Origin: Strigamia acuminata
Taxonomy: Eukaryota > Arthropoda > Chilopoda > Geophilomorpha > Linotaeniidae
DNA: 64,000 bases
Reading direction: 5' to 3'
NCBI GenBank assembly: GCA_949358305.1
Contig: OX442323.1
Span: forward strand, 5,766,001-5,830,000
This document shows positions 25,035 to 36,416 of this stretch, in pieces. The first letter of the stretch is position 1. Every line of letters begins with the position of its first letter. The notes under the pieces were generated by a model that was not told the origin of the DNA, ran no database searches, and saw nothing but the letters and a program-made list of their open reading frames with translations. A program made the position numbers and the translations under genes.

Positions 25035-27600
25035 TCAAGATGTCGGCCTTCTGTGGCGCGGAACTGTAGATCTGAGCCAAGGATTTTTATAAATCCTTGC
25101 GTAAGCGACTATTTCTGCCATGCTGCGACAACTACGTGATAACAAACAATGAATTACAACAAATAATTCGCGAAATAATTCGATGAGTATCTCACCGGCA
25201 AGTTCGAGGGTCAAAATATGTTCCTGTGCTGCACTCATCGGCTTCTGGACATTTACATTTACAGTCCCGCTCACTCCATACCTAAAATTTACACATTTTT
25301 ATGAATTTTTTGGAACATCAATTCATTTTTAACGCGCCATTTTTGACAAGAAAATATTTGGTCTTTCACAATAATCCCACCAGATGGCACATGACAACAA
25401 CATGGTTGATTTATTTTTCTAAATTCGTGTTGTTTGATGTTTTATTTACAAATTTGACTTTAAACACATAAACAGTTTAAAATAAATAAATTTGACCCCT
25501 AAATTTGTTAATTAAATAAATTAAATTAATAAATTTTTCCATCTTTGTTTATGGTTTACCTTTGGGACCTTACACTTGAGCTGAGTGGCACTTCTGGGAC
25601 AAGTGCATCGGCAATTGTGTTTATTGTACACCTGATTAGCGCTACAATCGTCCGGTTGAACCTAAAATTTATTACATTAAATTAAATTAATAAATTAAAA
25701 AAAAAAAAATTCCACCAACTCACTTTGCATTGGCATTTGCATCTCGCATGACGTTGGATTTTGATAGTGGTCACCTTTTCAAATTCAAAATATTCGGCGC
25801 CAGCATGGGGGTACCTCAATGCCACAACCTAAGATAAGACGAGCAAAAAAATTAGCTCAAGTATGAGTCACAAGTGACTAATGATCGCACCAAAAGGTTG
25901 CGAGAGATAAACAATTTAAAGAGTTCAAGCAAAAAATTTATGAACATTTTTTCGACTCGGACCAACTTTTCGACCAATCGCATCAATCCATCACCATTAA
26001 CCCTCCCGTACGCGTAACAGCACTTACAAATTCAATCGAAACATAATTCCCACTTTGTTTAATAACTCAAAAATGAATAACAACGATAATATGTAACCTT
26101 TCGCGTCGCATTCCTCGTGAGTGACGGTACGCACTCGAAGAGTTCGTGGGCGCAACATCCTCCGCATCGTTCAATTTGTATGCACATGGGTTGATAAATG
26201 AGCATCGGATCGGTCGGTTGAGGCACATGTACGGGCACTCTGCGCGGCCTGCAGAACGCTCTTTTATCGAAAATCCGTCCAATGTCCTTAGGATTGGTTG
26301 TATCTGAAAGAAAGACCACACAGGACGTCAGTCAGACCGTGTTGTAGTCGGTTTTAAGCTTCGGAATGCGCGTCAATATTGTTTTAATTGGTCAAGACCA
26401 GATGTGGAGGGTCAAGTGATGTTTTTTCAACGTGCATGAGAGTGAGAACACAGGGTGACATTCTCTCCTAACAAGATGAATCATTTGTAAATAATAAAAT
26501 TTAAAAAAAAAAAAAATAGAAGACGAAAAAAAAAGCTATAACATGAATGTGCAATTAAATGTGTAATTACCTCATCCGACTTATCAAACGGGAGCCACGA
26601 AGACTCGATAACCATATGTAAATTAGTAAAATGTGTTCTACTTAAATTTAAACTAAAGATAAATCACTTTTTAAAATGAATTACATCACCTGACCCATGA
26701 CTCACTTTATTTCCAGTAAAGTGATGATTAAATGTCAACCCAGACTTGGTCATTCGCGATTTCCCATTTTCTTGTTTTTGTTTCGCGCTTTAATTACGAA
26801 CCATAAACACCAGTCGAACTTAAAACTGTCTGAAATTTGCTGTCACCCCTGGTGACTAATTTACAAAACAGTATCAAGTCTCGAAATCGCGAATGCTGGT
26901 TTAATGTCATCGAGACCTTGATAAGAAATGGCGCCTCGGAGGTCTTCTTTATGACGGGCGCGTACAAAACATTATATCACAAAAGATGGCCAATGAACTT
27001 ACTGGTCAATCCTAACTTCAGTTGCCTCGCACCGGTGGCTGCTAGGATATTAGGATTACTGCGGAAACTCCTCGTTACAAATCTTCTGCCCGGCTCGATC
27101 AATTTCTGCATCAGTTCGTCATAACTTTCAATCTCCGACAGACGTTTCAATAATTCCAGAGGAATCTATAAATAAAAATACAGAAATTAAATCTAAAAAA
27201 CTAATTTCTCATTTTTATCCCACCTTTTTATCCGGCGTTTTCAATTGTGAATCCCACGAAATTTTATCAGCTTTCTGCAACTAAAAAACAAATTTCATTT
27301 TGTGAAATGTCAAGGTAGAAATATAAATCAATAGTGATTCAGTCCTTTGACTAATCCCAAGTCACGCACGATCAATACACGATAAAAATCGCATATCTAA
27401 TACACACAATACAGCTTAAAATCAACATTTAATTAGTATAATACCTGGATGAACTGGTTGGAATCCAAAGCGGCCATCCCCGAGTCGTCTTCGCCCTGAT
27501 GCGACTCGTTGTTGTCAACATGCTGAGCGCTGGTGACGTGACCCATGAAAAAGGTAGCGAGCAGGAGAGCCGCTGTTTGCGCTCCCCTGGTCGCCCCCAT
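25035..27600 (-). CDS. VEGF/PDGF (Pvf)-like secreted growth factor A
   Basis: Eight exons join in phase on the minus strand: 27600-27445, 27280-27224, 27165-27033, 26303-26098, 25828-25724, 25661-25560, 25281-25196, 25131-25035, giving 313 residues. All introns are GT-AG; the exon 4 donor (GTTACA) is weak. The start is the ATG before a signal peptide (GATRGAQTAALLLATFFMG). Exons 4-5 (residues about 116-219) hold the cystine-knot growth-factor domain with PMCIQIERCGGCCAHELFEC, the PDGF-family P-x-C-x(4)-R-C-x-G-C-C signature, and end CKCQCK. Exons 6-8 carry CxCxC repeats (NCRCTC, RDCKCKCPEADECSTGTY) like the BR3P tail of VEGF-C/D. Such proteins are secreted disulphide dimers that bind VEGFR/Pvr-class receptors. 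It is paralogous to the ligand at 36698-38616. VEGF versus PDGF naming is not meaningful for arthropod Pvfs. Confidence 0.9.
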
Positions 27601-30085
27601 TGCTCTCGAGTTGTGAGGTTGCGGAAGCCAATTTTCCTTTCCGAATTCTATGCAAAACAGCGGCCAAGCGCAGCGGCGCCACAAAGGCCGGATTTCCTTA
27701 CTTCAGAGACTTTGAGCGAGAAACTTTTGCGGGCCCCCTTTCGGGTCTTGGAGCTTGCTGGCTGTAGGTCTCGATATATTAGATGCCCGGATATCCTGCG
27801 TAACTATAGTGGACAATAATTTGTTTATATTTTAATGCGTTTGTGTTTTCCGTAAGGCTTATTTTTCTTCTTTTATTGTTCGTTTCGATCGTTTGACTTT
27901 CGTTAAATGCCATTGCTGATCTTTGGGTAGATTACATTTGTAATTAATCATTGTTTTGCCCAAATTAAGTATTCTTAGAATGCTCTAAAAAACATAAACA
28001 AATCCGTGAAATATTTATTTTTGCATTGGTTTCTAGTTAATTAATAATTATAATTTAGTGTGATTATAGAAAAAAATAAATTTTTTTTTTGATCTTTTGA
28101 CCTAAATTTTGATAAATTTAAAAAACAATTTGTTTTTTATTAGGATTTAATTTGATGTTCAATTGTGCCGCTAGGGGAAGTTTTTGGGGGGTAAGGGTCA
28201 TTTTTTTTAAAGACTTCCTCATTTCTGGCTTAATCTTGATTTTTAAATTCATAAATTGGAGTTATAAGGGGATAACGACGAAAGGAAATAACAAATTTTC
28301 TAGTTGATCAATTTTTTTTTTTAAATTTTCCCATTCAAATTGAATATTTAGAAACATTTTTTCCCCTCATTCTCAAAATCGCAGTTCGAATCCTTGAAAA
28401 AACATACCGGTATTGTACAACTCAAAAACATACTGGCATTACGCTGATAACATGCAAATCAAACAATTCTAACGAGTGAAACTGTCGCAACTGATCGGAA
28501 ACATGCGAGAAAAATAGTTTTCAAACGTTCATCCAAAGCAAACAAACAAAAAAGCAGTAAAAATGTAAACAAATGTAGTTGATGCTCTAACGAGAACAAC
28601 AGAAAACAGATCTTACTTTGATGGATCAGTCACCGCCTCCCAGATTCCAACATGATGTATATAATCCACAACCACATCCACCGTACACTAATTTGAATAA
28701 AGTCCTGCTCTATCTCAACGCGATTTGTTGGTTTCTCCTCCTTCGATCACTTCCTGTGAGAGTAGACAAGACAACGTTTAACCCCTTGCGACCTCGAGTT
28801 AAGCACAGGACTGTGGAGCACCATCACATGACGATCAACGATGCCACTCCTATGATAATTGCCAGTGTAAAACTCACGCTTCCTCTTTGCTAATTCCCTT
28901 GAACTGCAGTTAATAAGCCAAAACCTACGTAAGATTTCTCCTACTAACAAATAAGATCCGTGTCGGATTGGGCGAATTACTAATAACCGAGCGAAAACAA
29001 GTGCACGACCTTCTGTGAAATGCCAAGTTACATCATCATCGTGTGTGTAGTTTATGGGGAAAAAAGCATTTGAACATTCGGAGAGGAGAGAAAAAAAGGA
29101 AAACGAGTTGCAAATCTTTTTCAATTCATTTGCATCAACGCTATTTATGGTTGTTGACTTAAAGCAGATGGATCTTACTCACCTCGGTGTCGGAATCCGC
29201 GTGTCGGATGCTGGATGCGCAGTTTTGGCGTCGATTTTTCGGTGAATTGTCAATCGCAAGGTGGAGTGTAAGTTTTTGCTTCTTATTCCTTGTGGGACGG
29301 ATGGGGAAAAAAAGTTACGTGGGAAAAAAAGAGCAAACACGCAGCGCCATGCCAAAAATAGGGCTGAAACAGGTCATTCCCAAGTTGAGTCGTTGAGCTC
29401 TCTCTCTCTCTCAACACTCATCTGTCTAAAGGTGGTCTGCAAAAAGACAGTCGTGACTTAGTCACGGCGACCCGCGCCTCCCTTCAAGGTTATCTTCTCT
29501 TGAAGGGAATGTTTTAGAGGAAAGTTAAATTATTTTGTGCGATTTTCGGGTTTGATCGTTTGAAGAATGCTGGGGTAATTTGATTAGACGGAATCAGGTG
29601 TTGCGGTTGTCAGAAAATAAAGATGGAGGATCTTCAGCCTGTGAATGATTAAATGTGACCAATTTACACGTTTTTTTGGGTTTTTTTATTTTTATTTTTT
29701 TTATTTGTTTTATTTTTTCTTCTTCTCGGTCATTGACAAAACAGTTTGCACTCTGCATAATGTGTTTTATTTTTTTTTAAAATTAAATATGTGACCTTCA
29801 GTTCTTTTTCTGTGACATTTGAGTCGAAAAGTTATGAATTTAAAAAGATTGTGCGATTAAAATTGAAATTAAATTTTTTTGTTGATCAACATTTCGATAT
29901 TTAATCTCTCCCTTCAACCGGTTTAACCTTTAATTTTTTTTAGATGTACCAAAATATTATTAAAAATTTCTCATATACATTGAGAAATCTGATAAATTCT
30001 TACATCATATCTATCTTTGTATAGACCAAATCCCACACCGCAAACTAAAAAACAGAACAAATCTCCGTGTAATCTCCGCGCGCAC
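27601..30085. promoter_or_regulatory. Divergent intergenic region between VEGF-like A and RRP8
   Basis: The 2.5-kb space between two divergently transcribed genes must hold both promoters. I see no TATA element I would stand behind. Notable content is T runs at 28081-28090 and 28312-28325, a CT-rich (CTCTCTCTCTC) tract at 29400-29415, and unsupported short frames. Untranslated exons cannot be excluded. Confidence 0.35.
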
Positions 30086-31639
30086 ATGGAGAAATTCACG
30101 CAGAAACGGCCGATTTCGATGGATAAAACGAAGGATCGAGAAAACAGAGGACCAAAAAAGACTGCTAAGACGGAGAAGGGCGCCAAAGTAAGCCCCGAGT
30201 TGCAAGCGGCGCCTGTCAAAAAGAGAAGACAAATTAAGAAGAAGAAAAAGACGTTGAATAAAAGAAACAAGTATCTTCACCTCGTTTTAGCCAAAGCACC
30301 AATAAACAATCGCGTTGCTGACGTGCAACACAGTGCAGAAAAGCCCGAAAAAAAGAAGATTGATGAAACTAACGATCGAAAGAAAAGGAAATTGAAATTA
30401 AATCCAGATGAAGAGAAACTCGTTTTTGCGAAGAAAGTTAAAACGGACATTTCCAACGCCAAGACGAAGAAAAAACGGAAAACGGACATGAACGATCCGA
30501 GAGAAATCAAACGGAGATCGTCGTCTCTTAAGGACAAAGTGATGCAAAGATTAGCCGGCTCACAATTCAGATTTTTGAATGAACAGTTGTACAAAACAAC
30601 AAGTAAATCTTGGCTTTATTTTTAAAACCTGTCCCATAATTATTAATAGTCTTTTTTGTTTTTTTCTCCTCGAAATTCTTTAGGTGATGAAGCTTTCAAG
30701 TTTTTTACCGAAGATCCGTCGCAGTACCATGTTTACCACAACGGATATCAAATTCAAATGTCAAAATGGCCGGTCAAACCGCTGGATATAATCGTCGAAG
30801 AAATTAAATCGAGGTTGAAATAAGAGTTGTAATTAATCAGACGTGTTCATAAAGGAATTTAGACTAAATTAACATATTTAAACTGTTTTTATTAGTCTAA
30901 ATTCAAAAATGGCGGCCGATTTAGACATTTAAACAGCAAAATATGCTGTATCACCCCGCTTTAAGTCGCATAACGTTGTGTTTAAATGTTTAAATGTCTT
31001 TATGAATAAGCCTAGCAATTTTGTGTCATGCTTTTTTTTAATAGTTCGAAGAGTCTAGTCATTGCGGATTTCGGTTGCGGCGATGCCAGTCTGGCTACGA
31101 GAGTGGCAAACACGGTACATTCTTTCGACTTGGTGGCTCTAAATGATAGGGTTACTGAGTGCGACATGTCGCATGTAAGTATCGAATGTTGCGTGACACG
31201 AGACGATTTATTTTCGAATTATTTTTGGGTTTTAACAGGTCCCTTTGGAGGATAGAAGCGTCGATGTTGCTGTGTTTTGTTTATCTTTGATGGGGACGAA
31301 TTTTGTTGATTATTTAGTCGAAGCAAATAGAGTTTTGAAGTATAGGTAATTTGTTAGATTTTATTTTATTATCTCAAGGCATTTTTAATTGCAATTTCGT
31401 TTTAATTTTATTTGCATAATTTATCTTTCAGTGGTTCGTTGAAAATCGCGGAAATCAAAGCCAGATTCAAATCTACAGATATTTTCATAAAAATTATTCA
31501 AAGATTAGGATTTAAGTTATTGAATAAGGACGAAGAGAACACAATGTTCGTGTATTTCAATTTGATGAAATGCAACGGAATAACCAAGGGAGGAATTCCA
31601 AAACTGAAATTAAAACCTTGTGTGTACAAAAAACGATAA
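30086..31639 (+). CDS. RRP8: Ribosomal RNA-processing protein 8 (nucleomethylin) methyltransferase
   Basis: Five exons, 30086-30602, 30684-30813, 31045-31174, 31239-31345 and 31432-31639, encode 363 residues. The N-terminal 170 residues are Lys/Arg-rich (nuclear/nucleolar). The C-terminal half is the RRP8 Rossmann-like SAM methyltransferase: the segment before it contains [19 protein letters not shown], motif I is [13 protein letters not shown], and then come [20 protein letters not shown] and [19 protein letters not shown], ending [10 protein letters not shown]. The family installs m1A on large-subunit rRNA and in mammals acts in nucleolar silencing. The start is the first ATG in frame with the basic region; the open frame continues upstream without ATG. 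The exon 2 donor (GTTGAA) is atypical. Intron 2 contains a MITE. Confidence 0.93.
30846..31007. mobile_element. MITE in RRP8 intron 2
   Basis: The inverted ends are TTCATAAAGGAATTTAGACT on the left and GTTTAAATGTCTTTATGAA on the right. The core AAAAATGGCGGCCGATTTAG is shared with the element in a VAMP7 intron (32494-32692). It is non-coding. Confidence 0.65.
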
Positions 31640-31785
31640 TTAAAAAGTAGTTAATTAGAGTGCATAATCTTTTCGCGTATTAAAAATGTTAATACAACGG
31701 TAAACATGTACAAATTATATATTAACATTCAAGTAGATTGTATGAAAAGATAAAATAAGCGTCAATTGTAATCTAATCTTTAATT

Positions 31786-33091
31786 TTACACGCAATTTGG
31801 CCAGGCGAGTCCGCCGCAAGAAAGCGACACGATGAAATAGATCACCAACTGCATAGAAAAAGCAAATTAGTATTAGAAATCCAACAAAATACTCAACAAA
31901 TACTCAACTGTAACAACCACGACAATAATTACGGTCAGTTTGATGTTTTTCCAGTAAATTGAACGAGCTAAAGTTCTACTTCTAACTCTAAACTGGACAG
32001 ACTGTGCAAAAATGTTGATTAATTGTTTTATAAATTTAAAATAAATCGATTTTATACCTCGGTACATAAATTGTCGGTTTTGCTGACCAATAATTCTAAT
32101 CTTTCGCCACGGGTTGCGATATTATCTGAATTGAAATAAATTAATTGCTGAGAACTAACAAAAATTAATGCCGACTAAAACCATTCCTTACCTATATTCT
32201 TCACCATAATATCTTTCAATTCATCCAGTTCTCCTTGTACTTTAGAAACTGTGTCGAAGTCCTTTGCTTCCGAAAAATGTTTCTACAAAATTATTTAATT
32301 TAATTCAACATTCAATTAATTTGTACAACAAAACGAACCATCTGAGCGGCCAAAATGCGAGAAAACTCGCTGTTCATAGCAAAAGGTAATGCGGTTTTAG
32401 CTCTCTCGCCATACGACGTTTGGAACCTAAACGAAATAAAAAATATTTTTTAAAAAACATTTTCCAACTTATTGCGGTATTACAAAAGACACATTCATAA
32501 AGTAATTGAACTAAACAACATATTTAAACAGCTTGTCTCGATCTAACTTCAAAAATGGCGGCTGATTTAATATTTTCAGTCGCAGTGGGCATGCGCATGA
32601 CGTTTAAACCAGGGCTTCTTAAACTGTGGGTCGTGGCCCTGGTTTAAACAACAAAATATCGAAAACTGCAAGTTAAACTCGACTTTATGAATGCTTTTAC
32701 AAAATATACTAACCGTCTTTTAATTTCACTGAGATAACAAAACGCTCGGGATCGTTCAAAGTCCTGGAAATAATTTTTAAAAACGTTGTTTGAGCAATTT
32801 GAATTTGAATGTGAAAAAATTCACTCACATCGTCTGTGATACACAAATAAATTATCCTGTCTTCAGACACGTAATGAAACAAATAACTGCAAATATACAC
32901 ACTGTTAAAGGAAAAATCGACTTCTCTAATTGACGTTTAACGTACCTTCCGTGGGAATATGTAAGTTTTCCATTCTCAGGTGCAATTTTGGCTAAAATTT
33001 GCTCAGTTACTTCTGCAAAATTGCCAGCACAACTGGCGTATTTAGCCAACACAGTTATGCCTCGCGCTACAACGGAATATAGAATTGGCAT
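31786..33091 (-). CDS. VAMP7: Vesicle-associated membrane protein 7, longin R-SNARE
   Basis: Eight exons on the minus strand, 33091-32946, 32886-32829, 32763-32714, 32426-32339, 32282-32192, 32125-32058, 32001-31909 and 31848-31786, join in phase to 218 residues, close to the 220 of animal VAMP7. The order is an N-terminal longin domain (MPILYSVVARGITVLAKYA, LFHYVSEDRIIYLCITDD, FERSRAFCYLSEIKRRF), an R-SNARE coiled coil with the zero-layer Arg in NIATRGERLELLVSKTDNL, then a C-terminal membrane anchor (KLTVIIVVVVT-LVIYFIVSL) and the family tail CGGLAWPNC. It acts in late endosome/lysosome and secretory-vesicle fusion. It is transcribed head to head with POLR1D 288 bp away. One intron carries a MITE with a tiny hAT insert. 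Confidence 0.95.
32494..32692. mobile_element. MITE in VAMP7 intron, with a 32-bp hAT remnant inside
   Basis: The inverted ends are TTCATAAAGTAATTGAACTA and GTTAAACTCGACTTTATGAA. The core AAAAATGGCGGCTGATTTAA is shared with 30846-31007. Within it, 32610-32641 is a 32-bp segment starting CAGGGCTTCTTAAACTGTGG and ending GGCCCTG, flanked on both sides by GTTTAAAC (32602-32609 and 32642-32649). That is an 8-bp target duplication around an extremely deleted hAT element. Confidence 0.7.
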
Positions 33092-33379
33092 GGTCGAAAC
33101 TCACGATTAATAAGCTGAAATTGGAACAGAACTGTTGAATTTGTTTATTTAAAACGCACAAGTTTTACCTACAAACCAGGAAAATGACTAACCAAGTCTC
33201 TGCCCCCTGATAAACGAATTACGTCACAAACACATGATTTTCATTCTGGGATTTGTCGATTGGTTCTATCCGTTTGTTCCGGCCAATCAAAATCGAGTTT
33301 AGAATAGAGGATTTGGGTTTGAGGTTATTTGGTCGTTGATTTCGAGGCTAGTGAAAAATAAAAACAGTATCTCTACAAC
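33092..33379. promoter_or_regulatory. Bidirectional promoter between VAMP7 and POLR1D
   Basis: Only 288 bp separate the two divergent start codons. ATTGG at about 33257 (an inverted CCAAT) and CCAAT at about 33283 lie some 25 bp apart in opposite orientation, near the middle of the interval. No TATA box is obvious. This is typical of housekeeping bidirectional promoters. Confidence 0.55.
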
Positions 33380-33872
33380 ATGGCTGCGCCCAGTGCTAAT
33401 AGTCGAAAATTGCAAGTGGTAAGAAAGAAATTTAGACATTTATAACAATTTATTTCAATTTTGATGACTCGCAGGTGCAATCTGATAACCCAGATGGCCC
33501 GTTCCAAACGTTCGTTTTTCAAGGAGAGGATCACACGTTGGGAAACGCTTTAAAATATGTAATTTCGAAAAAGTAAAATGAATTTAAAAATATATTTAAA
33601 ATAAAAATTTAATAATTGGTAATTTTTCAAGTCCCGAAGTCCAATTTTGTGGTTACACAGTCCCACATCCATCAGAAGATAAAATCCACTTCAGGATACA
33701 AACTTATGGTCAACCAGCAGTCGAAGTGTTAAGACAAGGTCTAACCGATCTCCACGACATCTCTGAACACATCGAAAAAACATTCAAAGTAAAAATCTAA
33801 AATTTAAAATTTAAAAATAAAAATCTAACAAAAAAATTCATTTTTTTCCAGAATTCCGTAGTACAAGAATAA
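33380..33872 (+). CDS. POLR1D: DNA-directed RNA polymerases I and III subunit RPAC2 (AC19)
   Basis: Four exons, 33380-33418, 33475-33572, 33632-33788 and 33852-33872, encode 104 residues, the usual length for a compact AC19. Diagnostic segments are FVFQGEDHTLGNALKYVISK (the RpoA-L/Rpb11 dimerisation motif with HTLGN), VQFCGYTVPHPSEDKIHFRI and the C-terminal helix VLRQGLTDLHDISEHIEKTF. AC19 pairs with AC40 to form the assembly platform of RNA polymerases I and III. The start ATG gives MAAPSANSRK. It is divergent from VAMP7 and converges on the gene at 33982-35178. AATAAA signals lie at 33870-33900, followed by an A tract. Confidence 0.94.
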
Positions 33873-33907
33873 ATATCAAACATTTTCAAACGAAAAATAA
33901 ATATTTT

Positions 33908-33910
<3 letters not shown>

Positions 33911-33943
<33 letters not shown>
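33911..33943. repeat. Poly(A) tract after POLR1D
   Basis: A nearly pure A run of about 29 bases lies between the convergent 3' ends of POLR1D and the neighbouring minus-strand gene. It is probably simple sequence near the cleavage sites. POLR1D has introns, so it is not a retrocopy. Confidence 0.7.
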
Positions 33944-33945
<2 letters not shown>

Positions 33946-33981
33946 TTTAATCCAACGCATTTAATTTAAATGCGTATTAAA

Positions 33982-35178
33982 TCATTGAATGTAGCTCATG
34001 TAAGTGTCGCGCGGGGAATAGTTCCCTTCCTGCCACGGAAACAGCAAAACGTCCAAATCGTAGCTCGAGATGCGATTAGCGGACCGCCGCGTCGAAGTGT
34101 GGTACTGCGACTGCATCGGCACCAACGGCTCACTCCTAAAATACCTGACCTGCAGCAACTCGGACGCCCAACGAACCTTCTTTTTCGGCTTAACCTGGCA
34201 GCTCTGCACGGGACGTTTCAAAATGGACCCTTCGGGGGCCGGCAGTTGCAGACAGTCCAGCGGAATAATCGAGCGCGCGCCGTTGTTGGACAACATTTTG
34301 CTCGTCGACTTGCACACTTTGGCCTTGCGGAACCACCTTGCCGGCCCCTTGGACGACTTGAGTCCGTCCGCGTTGAAGGCGCATATGAGGTCCTGCGAGT
34401 CGCTCGCCGCTTCCGACTGGCTGGACGCGAGAAAATGGCGCATGGCACTTTTCGACTTCTTCCTTTTCTTCTTCGACTTCAAGTTGGGCGCGTCGCCGCC
34501 CTTCTTCGACTCGTGCGACTCTTTTTTCACCGAGTACGCGATCTCCATCGGGTGTTTGCCTACGCACGGCACTCTCATCCACGTCGACAGAACGCTGCTC
34601 GTGTTGAAGCGCGACGCGTGGCTTTCGTGGCGCGCGCTGTAGTCGCTCGGCTGCTCGCTCTCGTCCCATTTGTCTGGCTGCTTCGGCGCCATCTGCTCCC
34701 GGCAGCGGAACCAGTCCTGCTCGAACCCGGAGTCGGACGTCACGTCGCCCGCTTCGAGCGCCGGACTCGCGCACCACGAGTTGGAGTTGAGGTAGAGCGC
34801 GTTGTGCTCGTCGTCGTCCATCTCGGCCTCGTCGTCCGTCAAAAACGAGTCTTCGTTCATGTTGGCCGAGCCCAGAGACCAATTCCGGGACTCGAGCAGC
34901 GTCGGCGAGTCCAGATCGATTTGTATCGCGTCTAAGTAGACGGTGTCGGACGATTTCTTGCGCTGTTTGCGGACGTGGCGTCGCCGGTTTCGACGCCCGG
35001 AGTTCCTCTCCGCTTGGCGCGTGGCGGAGAGCTCGATTATGGACGGCACGTGGTCTTCCTTGCCGGGGGAAGGGACGGCTTCGCCCGCGCATAGGTCGGC
35101 CGTGTCGCCGCAGCGGCGGAGCCACGGGTGTTCTTGGCACGCGAGGAGAGTCGCGCTCGGTGCGGAATCTTCGGTCAT
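33982..35178 (-). CDS. Unknown GC-rich single-exon gene with a PP1-type RVxF motif
   Basis: A 398-residue frame on the minus strand begins with ATG (MTEDSAPSATLLACQEHPWL). I do not recognise the family. It has a basic patch (RRNRRRHVRKQRKK, about 62-75), an acidic Asp/Glu stretch (FLTDDEAEMDDDEH), a central Ser-rich disordered region with a Lys run (KSKKKRKKSKS), and a C-terminal block SILKRPVQ followed by KPKKKVRWASELLQVRYF. KVRW preceded by basic residues fits the RVxF docking motif for protein phosphatase 1, so a PP1-regulatory role is possible but unproven. There is no signal peptide or membrane segment. The block is strikingly GC- and CpG-rich compared with its AT-rich surroundings, so the other frames are open too; this frame has the most protein-like composition. 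Upstream exons cannot be excluded. Confidence 0.6.
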   Translation of the reverse strand: MTEDSAPSATLLACQEHPWLRRCGDTADLCAGEAVPSPGKEDHVPSIIELSATRQAERNSGRRNRRRHVRKQRKKSSDTVYLDAIQIDLDSPTLLESRNWSLGSANMNEDSFLTDDEAEMDDDEHNALYLNSNSWCASPALEAGDVTSDSGFEQDWFRCREQMAPKQPDKWDESEQPSDYSARHESHASRFNTSSVLSTWMRVPCVGKHPMEIAYSVKKESHESKKGGDAPNLKSKKKRKKSKSAMRHFLASSQSEAASDSQDLICAFNADGLKSSKGPARWFRKAKVCKSTSKMLSNNGARSIIPLDCLQLPAPEGSILKRPVQSCQVKPKKKVRWASELLQVRYFRSEPLVPMQSQYHTSTRRSANRISSYDLDVLLFPWQEGNYSPRDTYMSYIQ

Positions 35179-36416
35179 TCTCGAGGGTTTCGCGCAGCAC
35201 TTTGGGCAGTTTTCCTCGCTAAACAGAGGGACGGTCGAGTCGGCCGCCGAGTTTCCTTCGTTCCGAGAGGCGGCACGGAGACACGAGCTCGAAGCAGCTG
35301 CAATTAGGCTTATTTTTTTTTTATTTTATGGAATTATTTTCGACTTTTATTTCATTTTTTGGTTGTTTTTTTACCAGATAATTTTTGTTGGGTTATCATA
35401 TCCACCGATTTTTGCCGGTTTTAACGTCCCGTTTTCCACGTTAACTAATAAAAAAATTGGATTTTATTAATTTTGTTTTTGTTTAAATTTTTTTTTATTA
35501 TAAATAATAATTACCTCATTTTTTTGGAATTTTATTATTTTTTTTTAATAATTTGGTCGTTTAACTAACTCAATTTAGAAATCCCCCCCTGCGAAGGCAG
35601 CCAAATGACACGAGAAAATTATAACTGATTTAGATTAGTGCTACAACAAAATGGAAAATCCATGTTTTTAAATTTTAATAAAAAGACTTTTCCACGGCAT
35701 TCTGGGATTGTTTGCGCACTCTAGCGGCGATCGATCTCACTAAATTTCATAACAGTAAACACCGAAGTCGTATTTTAAACTCTGTTTAGTCATCATGTTT
35801 CTAAAAGCTGACAAATTGACTTGCAAATTTCTTTCCTGTTTCGCCAACACCTGTTTCTGATAAAAATAAATCGCCGATTGCCGGATTCTCTATCGGATGA
35901 CGTCAAACGTCTGATTTAAAACGAGAAAACGCGTGGGAAAAAAATCCCCTGGAAGGATATCAGGGTGTATTCGGTAATTCCATCTTTAATCACCGACTAT
36001 TTCGAAAAGAAAAATACGATTCCGCATAAAATTCTTTATTTATACTACGTTACTCGACGTTACGAGCGAAGAGTAAACACAAACTTTACTGCGCGCATTA
36101 CCACGTCAGTACGTCACACACTTAAACTATTTAATCTTTATTATCGGATTTCAAGTTTGAGCCAACATTTTGGACTTTAATTCCAGGTAAGGTGACACAA
36201 AACACAATAATATTAACAATCAATGTCAAAGTGATAAAACGAACCAACTTGTTATTTCCAATCTGTTTTTGTCGGTTTGCACAACTAAACAAATAAATAA
36301 TTCAGCGCTCTCATTTCTATATTTCTATACAATAAATTCCAAGGTCAATTTTCAAAGGAATTTTTATATTTAAAAAAAAAATTATTATCATTATTTATTT
36401 TTTTTTTTTTAAAAAT
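35179..36416. other. Intergenic region upstream of the unknown gene and of VEGF-like B
   Basis: The GC-rich character continues to about 35310 and may be 5' UTR or promoter of the minus-strand gene. The remainder is AT-rich. ACGTCAGTACGTCACAC at 36103-36119 contains paired CRE-like half-sites. I see no coding exon here. Confidence 0.4.

Noticed and set aside
28747-29124. 125-residue minus-strand frame between ligand A and RRP8
   Set aside because: No domain, no splice partner, and its composition looks like random AT-rich sequence.
33970-35200. Plus-strand 321-residue frame and a second minus-strand 336-residue frame over the GC-rich gene
   Set aside because: High GC removes stop codons in all frames. 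Both alternatives are dominated by Arg, Leu, Val or Ala, while the 398-residue frame has balanced composition with a start ATG and motif-like segments.
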